From positions 1 to 10,599 of the forward strand of contig CAZIJP010000091.1 of the NCBI GenBank assembly GCA_964539615.1: DNA of 10,599 bases. Reading direction: 5' to 3'. The position numbers and the translations under genes are program-made. Positions 1 through 7,818 of this stretch are shown one piece after another. Positions within the stretch are counted from its first letter, which is position 1. Each line of letters begins with the position of its first letter. The notes below the pieces were generated by a model, which saw only the letters and a list, made by a program, of their open reading frames with translations, had not been told where the DNA came from and did not search any database. The DNA comes from CAYRFE01 sp964539615. Its GTDB lineage: Bacteria > Macinerneyibacteriota > Macinerneyibacteria > Macinerneyibacteriales > CAYRFE01.

Positions 1-2
1 AA

Positions 3-32
3 GATGTTATAGTATTGCAGACAGAAGAATAG
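3..32 (+). CDS. possible 3' end of an upstream gene (partial)
   Basis: From the window edge one frame reads DVIVLQTEE and stops at TAG (30-32). The composition (a beta-strand-like DVIVLQ ending in an acidic tail) would suit the C-terminus of a real protein, but only nine codons are visible, so neither its identity nor its existence can be confirmed. If real, about 120 nt separate it from addA. Another frame stays open from base 2 to TAA at 173-175, but its translation is not protein-like. Confidence 0.25.
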   Translation, partial: DVIVLQTEE

Positions 33-155
33 TTGAAAAAGAAAAAAGTGAAAACGATCCGAGTGTTAATGGACAATTCCCTTCTCCGGGAAAAGTAGGA
101 CTGAGTTCTCCGCTCGTTTTGTTTGTGTTCGCTATGAATATAAAGGGAGTGTGTG

Positions 156-3100
156 ATGTCTTTCATTCTTTATAACGCTTCTGCAGGATCCGGAAAAACC
201 TATACGCTCGTACGGGATTATCTTATGATCGCCTTGAAAGAACCCACAGCTTACGGGGCAATACTCGCCGTAACGTTTACCAATAAAGCGGCAGGAGAAA
301 TGAAAGAGCGTATCATTGCCACGCTCAGTAATCTTACCAGGCAACCCGTTACAGATAAAACCCTTCCGTTACAGCGTGAACTGTGTGCGCACCTTACTAT
401 CTCGGCGGCCGAACTGACCGCAAAGGCGCAAACGGTGCTGACCGCTATCCTTCACGGATATTCTGATTTTGCAGTGTCTACTATTGACAGTTTTATTATG
501 AAGATAATCCGCACGTTTTCACGAGAGCTTGGCCTGCCGTTGCGTTTCGAGATCGATATGATGCCGAAAGCGCTTCTTTCGAAGACCATTGATATGCTGC
601 TTTCACGCGCAGGCACTGCCGGCTCGGAAGATATCACAACGGTCATTACGACATTCATCGAACAGCAGATCGAAGAAGAAGCCGGATGGGATATTACCCC
701 CGTGATACATAGATCCGGAATGAGCCTTTTTGAAGATGACGCATTTCAGCGCAACATACACTTCAGCGTTGACGATGTTCGCAAGCTTTGGGCTATCGTA
801 AATAAGTTCCGCGGTGACATGAAAGAATACGGCCATGCCTTTTCCGGCTTATATGAAGATCACGGCTTGCAAACGGTTGATTTCTCGTACGGCGATAGCG
901 GGATAGCCGGATATTTCAATAAAATTCAAAACGATGATGCAATTTTATCATTCAAACCGGGGAAGCGTGTGGATCCCGATGAAGGTAAAGAAGTGCCGTG
1001 GATCAAAAAAGACAGTTCCATAAAAGGCAGGTTCGAGGAAATATTCGAAGCATTGGATGCCATACGCATACAAACGATCGGCTATTATCAAGCCCATGCG
1101 CCGCTTGCCTTAGGCGCTGAAGCATTATTGAATCATATATACGGGGGCATGTTGCTGAATTACCTCGCAAGTGAAATGGAACAATATAAAAAGCAGAATC
1201 AGATCATACCTATTTCCGATTTCGGGCAATTGGTACATGAGATCGTGAAAGATAATCCCGTCCCCTTTATTTACATGCGTATAGGAGAACGATATTCGCA
1301 TATATTCATTGATGAATTTCAGGACACATCCAACCGGCAATGGGAAAATTTCTTACCGCTTATCAGCGAATGTATCTCAAAAAACGGCACCGGATTGGCC
1401 GTCGGCGACGGAAAACAGGCGATCTACCGTTTCAGAGGCGGAGACGTTTCGCTTATCCGCCGTGATGCGGCTCAAACCATACGGGCGGGATCAGGACAGG
1501 ATGTGCATAAAAAGAACCTTGAGAGCAATTTCCGATCAGCCCCTGCGGTCGTGGATTTCAACAATGCGTTTTTTAATGCTGCTTGTGTAAAAACACCGGT
1601 TGCGCATGCAGAGTTGCAGGATATATATAAAGCCCTGTCGCAACAGACCACAAACATAAATCCCGGGTATGTTCAGATCGATGCATGGGATACAAACGAG
1701 ATCGTCACAGCAGCGTTGGCATATCATATTTCGACATTACGCGAGAAGAATTTCAACTACGGCGATATTGCTATTCTCGTCCGCAATAATAAGACAGGCG
1801 CCGCTATCACTGAATTTCTTTTCTCGGAAGGCATACCGGTCGTATCGCCCGAGTTTTTATTACTGGCTAGAGAACCGTCAGTTTTATTCGTTATCAACGC
1901 GATGCGCTATGCTTTTGATCCGGGCAACGGAGCTGCGTTGATGCAGATGCTGCATTTCTATCTGCCGAAGATATCCGCTCATGCGACGAAGCTCTTGGCG
2001 GATATTGCGGATCGGTCGGCAAACGATAGGCGGATTACCCCGGAGCCGTTGAAAGATATACTGTCCGAACTGTACAACAACATTTCCGAATTGCACCATA
2101 TAAAGAATATGCCTGTCTATGAAGCGGCGGAGATGATCATCCGCAGATTCAGGCTCCAAACTATTGAGAACGGAGCATATCAGGGGTATCTGGCATCGCT
2201 TTTAAATCATATGCTCGGATTCATTCAGGATTCTTGCGCCGACAGTGCGGGATTCTTGCGATGGTGGGACGAGAACAAAGAATCGTTGTATATGCCGGTC
2301 ACGGAAGGTATCGATGCCGTATCGGTGTTGACCGTTCATAAATCGAAAGGTGCGGAATATCCCGCGGTGATCGTAGCCGAATCATGGATGCTCGGATTTG
2401 AGAAGACGCCGCAGATATGGGTGAAAGCCGATAAAGCGCTAAACGGAAACGACGGCGATTCGTTGATAGCATTGAGCAAAGGCATCGAAGAAAGTGTTTT
2501 CAGTGATGACTACGCTGCCGAACTTAAAAAGAGTTATTTGGACAATTTGAACCTGTTATATGTGGCGTTTACGCGAGCAATGCGCGTATTGATCGTTTTG
2601 ACCGACAGGAAAGACCATAAAGAAGCCGTGGAAAAAGGTGTGATCGAGAAAACCTCGCATCTCATTACGGCCTGTTGTAAGGATATCCCGTCTACAGCTC
2701 CTATAACGGATCACGCGAAATTTGCTTACGGCGAGATGAAGCCGTTTCACAGTGATAGTACTGCCGATACGCTCATCCGTCCGCAGTTTATCACGAAAGA
2801 ATGGCGTTCGCGCGTATCGATACGCAGAAGAGCGCATCAATTATGGCGTTTGGAAGAAGGCGAGCAGGCAGAGCGCGTAAATCACGGTATCATTCTCCAC
2901 GATATACTGAGCAGGGTCGGCACCATTGATGATGTGGCTGATGCGGTGCGTTTTGCCGTGTATGAAGGGAAATTGGAAGAAGCTGATTTCGAGCCGTATC
3001 GTCTGAAGATTACCGATTTGATCACCGGTAATGACGATATACGCCGCTGGTTCTCGACCAAATCGGAAACGGAACGCGATATAGCTTTCAACGGCGCAAT

Positions 3101-3317
3101 TTTTAGGCCTGACCGGGTCGTTTTTCAGGGCGATCGGGTTGTGGTGATAGACTATAAAACCGGTATGTATGAAACGGTAAAACACACCGGCTATACCAAA
3201 CAAGTTCAAACGTATATGGAGGCTTTGAAAGCTGCAGGCTATACCGAGATCAGCGGTCATATTTGGTATATAGAAGACAGGCCGGCTGAGCCGTTTGCCG
3301 TGACGGAAGGAGCATAA
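156..3317 (+). CDS. addA: AddA-type helicase-nuclease subunit (UvrD/RecB family)
   Basis: Probable AddA subunit of the AddAB helicase-nuclease, which resects double-strand DNA ends in the cytoplasm to prepare them for RecA. All superfamily 1A helicase motifs are visible: Walker A ASAGSGKT at residues 8-15, motif Ia TFTNKAA at 40-46, Walker B DEFQDT at 386-391, GDGKQAIYRFR at 417-427, SNFRS at 457-461, TVHKSKG at 726-732 and YVAFTRA at 802-808. The C-terminus is a RecB-type PD-(D/E)XK nuclease with likely catalytic H915, D986, D999 and K1001 (IDYKTG). At 1053 residues it is shorter than Bacillus AddA but similar to Bacteroidota-type homologues. I chose ATG 156 because AAAGGGAG (142-149) lies 6 nt before it; an in-frame GTG at 153 would be only 3 nt away. 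It is followed after 1 nt by addB, so the two are surely co-transcribed. The family is certain; the AddA name rests on the partner gene. Confidence 0.93.
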   Translation: MSFILYNASAGSGKTYTLVRDYLMIALKEPTAYGAILAVTFTNKAAGEMKERIIATLSNLTRQPVTDKTLPLQRELCAHLTISAAELTAKAQTVLTAILHGYSDFAVSTIDSFIMKIIRTFSRELGLPLRFEIDMMPKALLSKTIDMLLSRAGTAGSEDITTVITTFIEQQIEEEAGWDITPVIHRSGMSLFEDDAFQRNIHFSVDDVRKLWAIVNKFRGDMKEYGHAFSGLYEDHGLQTVDFSYGDSGIAGYFNKIQNDDAILSFKPGKRVDPDEGKEVPWIKKDSSIKGRFEEIFEALDAIRIQTIGYYQAHAPLALGAEALLNHIYGGMLLNYLASEMEQYKKQNQIIPISDFGQLVHEIVKDNPVPFIYMRIGERYSHIFIDEFQDTSNRQWENFLPLISECISKNGTGLAVGDGKQAIYRFRGGDVSLIRRDAAQTIRAGSGQDVHKKNLESNFRSAPAVVDFNNAFFNAACVKTPVAHAELQDIYKALSQQTTNINPGYVQIDAWDTNEIVTAALAYHISTLREKNFNYGDIAILVRNNKTGAAITEFLFSEGIPVVSPEFLLLAREPSVLFVINAMRYAFDPGNGAALMQMLHFYLPKISAHATKLLADIADRSANDRRITPEPLKDILSELYNNISELHHIKNMPVYEAAEMIIRRFRLQTIENGAYQGYLASLLNHMLGFIQDSCADSAGFLRWWDENKESLYMPVTEGIDAVSVLTVHKSKGAEYPAVIVAESWMLGFEKTPQIWVKADKALNGNDGDSLIALSKGIEESVFSDDYAAELKKSYLDNLNLLYVAFTRAMRVLIVLTDRKDHKEAVEKGVIEKTSHLITACCKDIPSTAPITDHAKFAYGEMKPFHSDSTADTLIRPQFITKEWRSRVSIRRRAHQLWRLEEGEQAERVNHGIILHDILSRVGTIDDVADAVRFAVYEGKLEEADFEPYRLKITDLITGNDDIRRWFSTKSETERDIAFNGAIFRPDRVVFQGDRVVVIDYKTGMYETVKHTGYTKQVQTYMEALKAAGYTEISGHIWYIEDRPAEPFAVTEGA

Positions 3318-3318
3318 C

Positions 3319-6186
3319 ATGCCGTCGTTCATTGAGCAGGTCGTTGACAAGTTGAAGAACGATACGGGGTTTGATCCGCTCTCATCGGCGGTGATCTTTT
3401 CAACCCGTCGCGCAGGTGTTTACTTCAAAGAGTTGTGGGCATCGAAGTGCGGCGCGGCATCATGGGTGCCGAAGATCTATTCCATTGAGGATTTTGCCGC
3501 TCATTTGGCGGGTATTCCCGTGATCGACCGGTTCGGTGCAGTATGCGAACTTTTTAAGGTCGTGACCGATCAGCCGAAATTCACCCGATGCGGCATCCCG
3601 AACACGTTTGCTCAATTCTATGAATGGGGTAATCTTGTTGTACGTGAATTTGACGATATCGATGCAAATCTTGCCGACTGCAGGCAGTTATTTGCAGCAC
3701 TTACCGAAACAGCCGCGCTTGAAGAATGGGGGAGAAGTGATATTGAAAAGATCGCATCATCGGTGCATGTTCAGGCATATGACGGAATCCGGGCGGTGCT
3801 TCCCGAGTTGTACGATGCGTTCCATGCAGCATTGGCATCCAAAAACAGTTGTACGCAAGGCCAGGCTTTCCGCAGGGCTGTGGAAAATATTCACACTAAT
3901 TCCTGCCGTATCTCATGGAAGCGGATCGTGTTTGCAGGGTTCAATGCGCTGACCAATTCGGAAAAAGAGATCATGAATCTGTTCAGCACACAATGCGCAC
4001 AGTTCTTCTGGGATATGGATACCTATTTTACGGAAAACAACGCTCAGGAGGCGGGGCATTTCTATCGAAAATATCGCAATGAACCGTTCAATGCAGGCAA
4101 CGATATATCGCAGGTAGACAGTCTGATCGATGATCCTGAACGCATTGTTTCTATCATCGGCGTGGCCGACCGCGAATCACAGGCGAAAACGGCGGGGAAT
4201 ATTTTGGCGAACTTGCTGTCTGAAGGCAATTTCAAACCGGAACGTACTGCCATCGTGCTTGCCGATGAAAGTTTATTGTTTCCCGTATTGAATTCGATCC
4301 CTTCCGAAATAAAGAACATCAACATAACCATGGGATATCCTCTTCGATTCACGTCGTTGTTTACGCTCCTGAGCGCTTATGGCACGCTCCATGACAATGT
4401 CCGCAGGATGAAAACGGGCGGCGCGTTTTATTACAAAGATGTTTTCGATGTGCTCACCCATCCCTACGTGATCACTGCAGGAAGAGCTACGATCATGGAG
4501 CATATCGCTACGATCAAAGAGCACAAGCTTATCTATGTAAGCCGACAACAACTCGACGGATGTATAGAAGAAATACCGCTGTGCAAGGCGTTGTTGACTT
4601 GTACCGATGATTTCACGTCTTCGGCGGATATGCTCAAGACGATCCTGAATGAGATGAAAACGAATTTTGTCGCCATTGATAAGGCTGAGAACGCTTTGGA
4701 ATTTGAATATATTTATGCCGCATATACGACGCTTACGAGGATTTCGGGAAGCATCAGGAAATCCGGGATCCAATTGACGCGGGATGATTTTTTCATGATC
4801 GTAAAAGAAATGCTGACCCAGACGACGATTCCGTTCACCGGAGAACCGGTGGTCGGGTTGCAGATCATGGGGTATCTTGAAACGCGCGCGCTTGATTTTG
4901 ATACCGTGATCATGGTATCGGTGAATGAAGGCATTATACCGGCCGGTAAGTCGACAGACGGGTTCATACCCAATGATATACAGGCGGCAAACGGACTCCC
5001 GACATATCGCGATAAGGATGCGATCTCGGCGTATCATTTTTACCGGCTGTTGAAACGGACGAAAAAAGCATATTATATCTACAATACGGTCAGCGACGGA
5101 TTGGGCAAGGGTGAGCGAAGCCGATTCATCGAGCAATTGTTATATGAGTATGCGCCGAAATATCCGGGCAACGTGCGGTCGGTCATGGCATCTATGAAAG
5201 CCGAGCGTATCGCACCGCTTCCGATACAGTATGCGCAATCGAAAAGCAGCATGCAAAAGATCAGCGCAATGACCTTCTCGCCAAGCGGGGTGAACACCTT
5301 CTTGACCTGCAGGTTGAAATTTTATTTTCAGTATGTGCTCGGGATCAGAGAAAATGACGATATAAAGGAAAGCGCCGATGCATCGGTGCGGGGAAGTATT
5401 TTCCATTATGCGATAAAAGTTTTGTATGATCCGTTCAAAAGCGGTACCCGCCCGCTACAGCATGAAGATTTTCATGACATGAAAGGCCGCATCGGTACAG
5501 CCGTCGAAGCCGCCTATAAAAAGGAACTCGGCGCTACGGTGTCTTTTGTTTCGGGTGTGAATTTTATCAATAAGACCGTTATCGAAAAGCAGATCAAACG
5601 ACTGATAGACGCTGATGAGCGATATGCCTGTGAAGAGGGCAGGAAGCTCTATGTGCAGGGGCTGGAAGAGAATCATACGAAAAAAATCCCGCTTGATGAC
5701 GGACGGATACTGTCTGTACGCGGGATAGTAGACCGCATCGACCGCGTTCAGGATGGTTCGGGAGAATGGTATCGGATCATCGACTATAAGACCGGCGCGA
5801 TCAAATCGCTCAACATTTCTACGCTTTCTGATATCCTCACGCTGTCATCCATCGACACGGAACCCAACGAGGCTTTGAAAGAATATAAAAACGGCTTTGC
5901 GGTTCAGTTACTCTGGTATTGGTTCTTGCTGCATACAAGCGGTATGCACACACGGTCGGGGATATCGAAAGTGCAAAGCGCATCTTCAGGGATCGCTTAT
6001 CTGCAATGCAATAAGGAGGAGATGCTTCTGTCGGACGATCATATGCCGGAGTTTACCGACCTGTTGAAAAAGATATACTGCCATATGACCGACCCGGAAA
6101 TGGTGTTTACACAAACTCCCGCCGAAAAAAACTGCAAGTATTGTGCGTGTATAGATATCTGCACGAGGAAAGAAGCGCAGTGGTGA
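3319..6186 (+). CDS. addB: AddB-type subunit with iron-sulfur PD-(D/E)XK nuclease
   Basis: Second subunit of the AddAB-like complex, 955 residues. The N-terminal two thirds have a helicase-like character (VIFSTRRAGVYF near residue 28; NEGIIPAG around 535) but I see no Walker A GxGKT, so this half is probably a catalytically dead scaffold, as in many Bacteroidota-type AddB proteins; in Bacillus AddB the related region reads Chi. The C-terminal nuclease has likely H696, D805, D822 and K824 (IDYKTG), plus the AddB iron-staple pattern: C664 before the nuclease and C939-x2-C942-x5-C948 at the end, expected to hold a 4Fe-4S cluster. An additional C944 lies inside this cluster motif. Start ATG is preceded by GGAAGGAG (3305-3312) at 6 nt. 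Its last codons and stop are duplicated 1.5 kb downstream at the far edge of the fic segment. Known biology of AddB supports a role in end binding and degradation of the 5' strand; assignment of strand here is inference. Confidence 0.9.
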   Translation: MPSFIEQVVDKLKNDTGFDPLSSAVIFSTRRAGVYFKELWASKCGAASWVPKIYSIEDFAAHLAGIPVIDRFGAVCELFKVVTDQPKFTRCGIPNTFAQFYEWGNLVVREFDDIDANLADCRQLFAALTETAALEEWGRSDIEKIASSVHVQAYDGIRAVLPELYDAFHAALASKNSCTQGQAFRRAVENIHTNSCRISWKRIVFAGFNALTNSEKEIMNLFSTQCAQFFWDMDTYFTENNAQEAGHFYRKYRNEPFNAGNDISQVDSLIDDPERIVSIIGVADRESQAKTAGNILANLLSEGNFKPERTAIVLADESLLFPVLNSIPSEIKNINITMGYPLRFTSLFTLLSAYGTLHDNVRRMKTGGAFYYKDVFDVLTHPYVITAGRATIMEHIATIKEHKLIYVSRQQLDGCIEEIPLCKALLTCTDDFTSSADMLKTILNEMKTNFVAIDKAENALEFEYIYAAYTTLTRISGSIRKSGIQLTRDDFFMIVKEMLTQTTIPFTGEPVVGLQIMGYLETRALDFDTVIMVSVNEGIIPAGKSTDGFIPNDIQAANGLPTYRDKDAISAYHFYRLLKRTKKAYYIYNTVSDGLGKGERSRFIEQLLYEYAPKYPGNVRSVMASMKAERIAPLPIQYAQSKSSMQKISAMTFSPSGVNTFLTCRLKFYFQYVLGIRENDDIKESADASVRGSIFHYAIKVLYDPFKSGTRPLQHEDFHDMKGRIGTAVEAAYKKELGATVSFVSGVNFINKTVIEKQIKRLIDADERYACEEGRKLYVQGLEENHTKKIPLDDGRILSVRGIVDRIDRVQDGSGEWYRIIDYKTGAIKSLNISTLSDILTLSSIDTEPNEALKEYKNGFAVQLLWYWFLLHTSGMHTRSGISKVQSASSGIAYLQCNKEEMLLSDDHMPEFTDLLKKIYCHMTDPEMVFTQTPAEKNCKYCACIDICTRKEAQW

Positions 6187-6187
6187 A
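6162..6187 (+). repeat. direct repeat, left copy (3' end of addB)
   Basis: Twenty-six bases, starting cacgagg and ending gtggtgaa, are identical to 7679-7704. Allowing one mismatch the match extends to 6158-6187 against 7675-7704. The left copy encodes the final AddB residues TRKEAQW and the stop. It marks the left edge of the AT-rich fic segment. Confidence 0.95.
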
Positions 6188-6358
6188 GTGACCAGATAAT
6201 AGAATAGAAAACTGCAATTTCAAAAATTGTGCCTGTTACACACCACTGTTTTGAGCATTAAGGTTATTAGGAAATTTGGAAATTCGCAAATATATCAGAA
6301 TAACAAATAAAATAATTAAGTAATAAACAATCATAAACCACATGGTAGCACAATAATC

Positions 6359-6386
6359 TTGACATTTTTATAGAATTGATTATCCT
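6359..6386 (+). promoter_or_regulatory. candidate sigma70-type promoter of fic
   Basis: TTGACA (6359-6364) is a perfect -35 hexamer, followed after 16 bp by TATCCT (6381-6386), matching four of six positions of a -10 box. Transcription would begin near 6393, about 80 nt before the fic start and just in front of the inverted-repeat cluster. A TATAAT also occurs at 6407-6412 but has no matching -35. Confidence 0.45.
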
Positions 6387-6396
6387 AAAAAAGTGA

Positions 6397-6460
6397 GTTA
6401 TTGCATTATAATGGCATATCGTGCAATAATGATAATTGCTGGTGCATAATTTGCAATAAC
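6397..6460. promoter_or_regulatory. inverted-repeat cluster, putative fic operator
   Basis: GTTATTGCA (6397-6405) pairs perfectly with TGCAATAAC (6452-6460). The half-site TGCAATAA recurs at 6422-6429 and 6452-6459, with a related TGCATAAT at 6443-6450, and CATTATAATG (6404-6413) is a 10-bp perfect palindrome. The cluster lies between the promoter candidate and the ribosome binding site, where a bound repressor would block transcription. Because the Fic protein ends in a winged helix, autoregulation is a natural guess, but there is no direct proof. The outer arms could equally form an mRNA hairpin. Confidence 0.45.
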
Positions 6461-6474
6461 CGAAGGAGAGCGAT

Positions 6475-7635
6475 ATGAAGCGGAATACGGGATATTTTAC
6501 ACCTATAAGCACGGTCGGTGAAAAAGTGCAGGCTTTTGTACCAAACGCTCTTCCTCCAACTCCCGGAATTACATATACATCGGAAATGCGTCAAGTTTTG
6601 GATTCTGCCCTTATTGCATTAGGAAGACTCGACAGCGCAGCAGCATTTATTCCCGATATACATTTGTTGTTATATCTCTATATTCGGAAAGAAGCTGTGC
6701 TTTCTTCGCAGATCGAAGGAACTCAGTCATCATTATCAGATCTATTGTTATTTGAATTAGACGAAATCCCCGGAGTACCCATTGATGATGTTAAAGAAGT
6801 GTCAAATTACGTAGCTGCATTATCACATGGAATGGAACGTTTAAAAAGCGGATTTCCTTTATCAAACAGACTAATACGTGAGATGCATGAGATATTACTT
6901 GGTTCAGGGAGAGGAGCTGAAAAACAACCGGGTGAGTTTCGCCGAAGTCAGAATTGGATAGGCGGAACACGGCCGGGAAATGCAGTATTTATTCCACCTC
7001 CGCCCGAACTGCTAATGGAGAGTATGAGTGATTTGGAAAAATTTCTCAATACTGCTCCGACCGAATTTGGTGTTATCGAAAAAGCTGCTCTTGCACATGC
7101 GCAATTTGAAACAATTCATCCTTTTTTAGACGGCAATGGCAGAATAGGGAGATTGTTAATAACCTTACTGCTGCATCTTGAAGGCGTGTTATCACTTCCG
7201 CTGTTGTATTTAAGTTTATACTTTAAAACGCATCGCAATAATTATTATGATCAGTTACGATTGATACGTGTTGATGGTGATTGGGAATCGTGGATATTGT
7301 TTTTTGCTCAGGCAGTAGCGAATACGGCAGAACAGTGTACCAATACGGCAAAAAAAATTACAACCATCATCGCTGATGATCAAAAAACTGTTTTGCAACT
7401 AGGACGAATTTCCGGATCTGCGACGAGAATATTTCAAGAAATCGCAAAACGGCCAATTACAGATATGTCATATTTAGTAAAAACAACCGGAATGGCTCCT
7501 AATACTGTCTTAAAGGTGCTTAAAACACTTGAAAAAACCGGTATCATGAAGGAAACAACAGGAAAAAGTCGAAATAGAGTTTACGCATATAAAAAATATG
7601 TTGATGTGATGAATCAAGGCATTGATCCGTTATAA
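6475..7635 (+). CDS. fic: Fic domain protein, probable AMP transferase, class II, with winged helix
   Basis: A 386-residue Fic-family protein. Fic enzymes usually transfer AMP from ATP to a hydroxyl side chain of a target protein. The full active-site motif HPFLDGNGRIGR is at residues 215-226, with catalytic H215 and the anion-binding DGNGR loop intact. An N-terminal inhibitory helix carries SSQIEG at 77-82, fitting the class II (S/T)xxxE(G/N) pattern, with E81 expected to compete with the ATP gamma-phosphate; the enzyme should therefore be self-inhibited and need no separate antitoxin. The C-terminal stretch from about residue 313 (TGMAPNTVLKVLKTLEKTGIM within it) looks like a winged helix-turn-helix. 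Size and order resemble Shewanella SoFic. AAGGAG (6463-6468) is 6 nt before the ATG. The gene is AT-richer than its neighbours and stands alone, consistent with horizontal arrival. Its target is not visible from the sequence. Confidence 0.92.
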   Translation: MKRNTGYFTPISTVGEKVQAFVPNALPPTPGITYTSEMRQVLDSALIALGRLDSAAAFIPDIHLLLYLYIRKEAVLSSQIEGTQSSLSDLLLFELDEIPGVPIDDVKEVSNYVAALSHGMERLKSGFPLSNRLIREMHEILLGSGRGAEKQPGEFRRSQNWIGGTRPGNAVFIPPPPELLMESMSDLEKFLNTAPTEFGVIEKAALAHAQFETIHPFLDGNGRIGRLLITLLLHLEGVLSLPLLYLSLYFKTHRNNYYDQLRLIRVDGDWESWILFFAQAVANTAEQCTNTAKKITTIIADDQKTVLQLGRISGSATRIFQEIAKRPITDMSYLVKTTGMAPNTVLKVLKTLEKTGIMKETTGKSRNRVYAYKKYVDVMNQGIDPL

Positions 7636-7678
7636 CGTACATTTCATTGTTGTGGATTTCAGTCATTTGAAATTTCTA

Positions 7679-7704
7679 CACGAGGAAAGAAGCGCAGTGG
7701 TGAA
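7679..7704 (+). repeat. direct repeat, right copy (duplicated addB end)
   Basis: Second copy of the 26-bp addB tail, here non-coding, lying 43 nt after the fic stop and 114 nt before the coaBC start. Upstream of it the match to addB decays gradually (6 of 9 positions immediately before), and an imperfect hairpin (TGTGGATTTCA at 7651-7661 against TGAAATTTCTACA at 7668-7680) abuts it. Confidence 0.95.
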
Positions 7705-7766
7705 AATAAAACTTAGAAGTATTTTTTTGCACACTTTTATTATGACCTACCCTTTAATCCCCCCAC

Positions 7767-7794
7767 TTGCAAAAATCGGTAAATAGCGTATACT
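7767..7794 (+). promoter_or_regulatory. sigma70-type promoter of coaBC
   Basis: TTGCAA (7767-7772) and TATACT (7789-7794) are separated by 16 bp, giving five-of-six matches to the -10 consensus. A start near 7801 would leave a leader of only about 18 nt containing AAAGGAG (7805-7811). It lies outside the fic segment, so it probably served coaBC before the insertion. Confidence 0.6.
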
Positions 7795-7818
7795 CAGGCA
7801 GTACAAAGGAGACTGAAA

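Larger units (their letters stand above)
6188..7704. mobile_element. putative inserted fic segment bounded by direct repeats
   Basis: This 1517-bp segment holds one gene (fic) plus AT-rich flanks, and sits between the addB end and the coaBC promoter. It is visibly AT-richer than its neighbours (for example 23 of 60 G+C at 6661-6720 against 29 of 60 at 4861-4920). A 26-bp perfect direct repeat of the addB 3' end brackets it. This arrangement resembles site-specific integration into a gene end, with the gene kept intact, or an unusually long target duplication. No transposase, integrase or clear terminal inverted repeats are present inside, so if mobile it was non-autonomous or has lost its enzyme. 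An old homologous or slippage event could also explain it. Confidence 0.45.

Noticed and set aside
33..113. Short leader-peptide-like frames (TTG or GTG starts, lysine-rich) upstream of addA
   Set aside because: No ribosome site, no regulatory amino-acid run or attenuator hairpin with a T-tract; A-rich sequence explains them.
2..175. Open frame across the start of addA from the window edge
   Set aside because: Its 57 codons read as low-complexity, non-protein-like sequence, and it overlaps the well-supported addA start.
4273..5136. 287-codon frame on the minus strand inside addB
   Set aside because: Antisense shadow of addB; the translation has no recognisable motif and the plus frame has a clear nuclease family match.
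6215..6229. CAATTT-CAA-AAATTG hairpin after addB as a terminator
   Set aside because: Six A-T-rich pairs without a following T-run; too weak to call.
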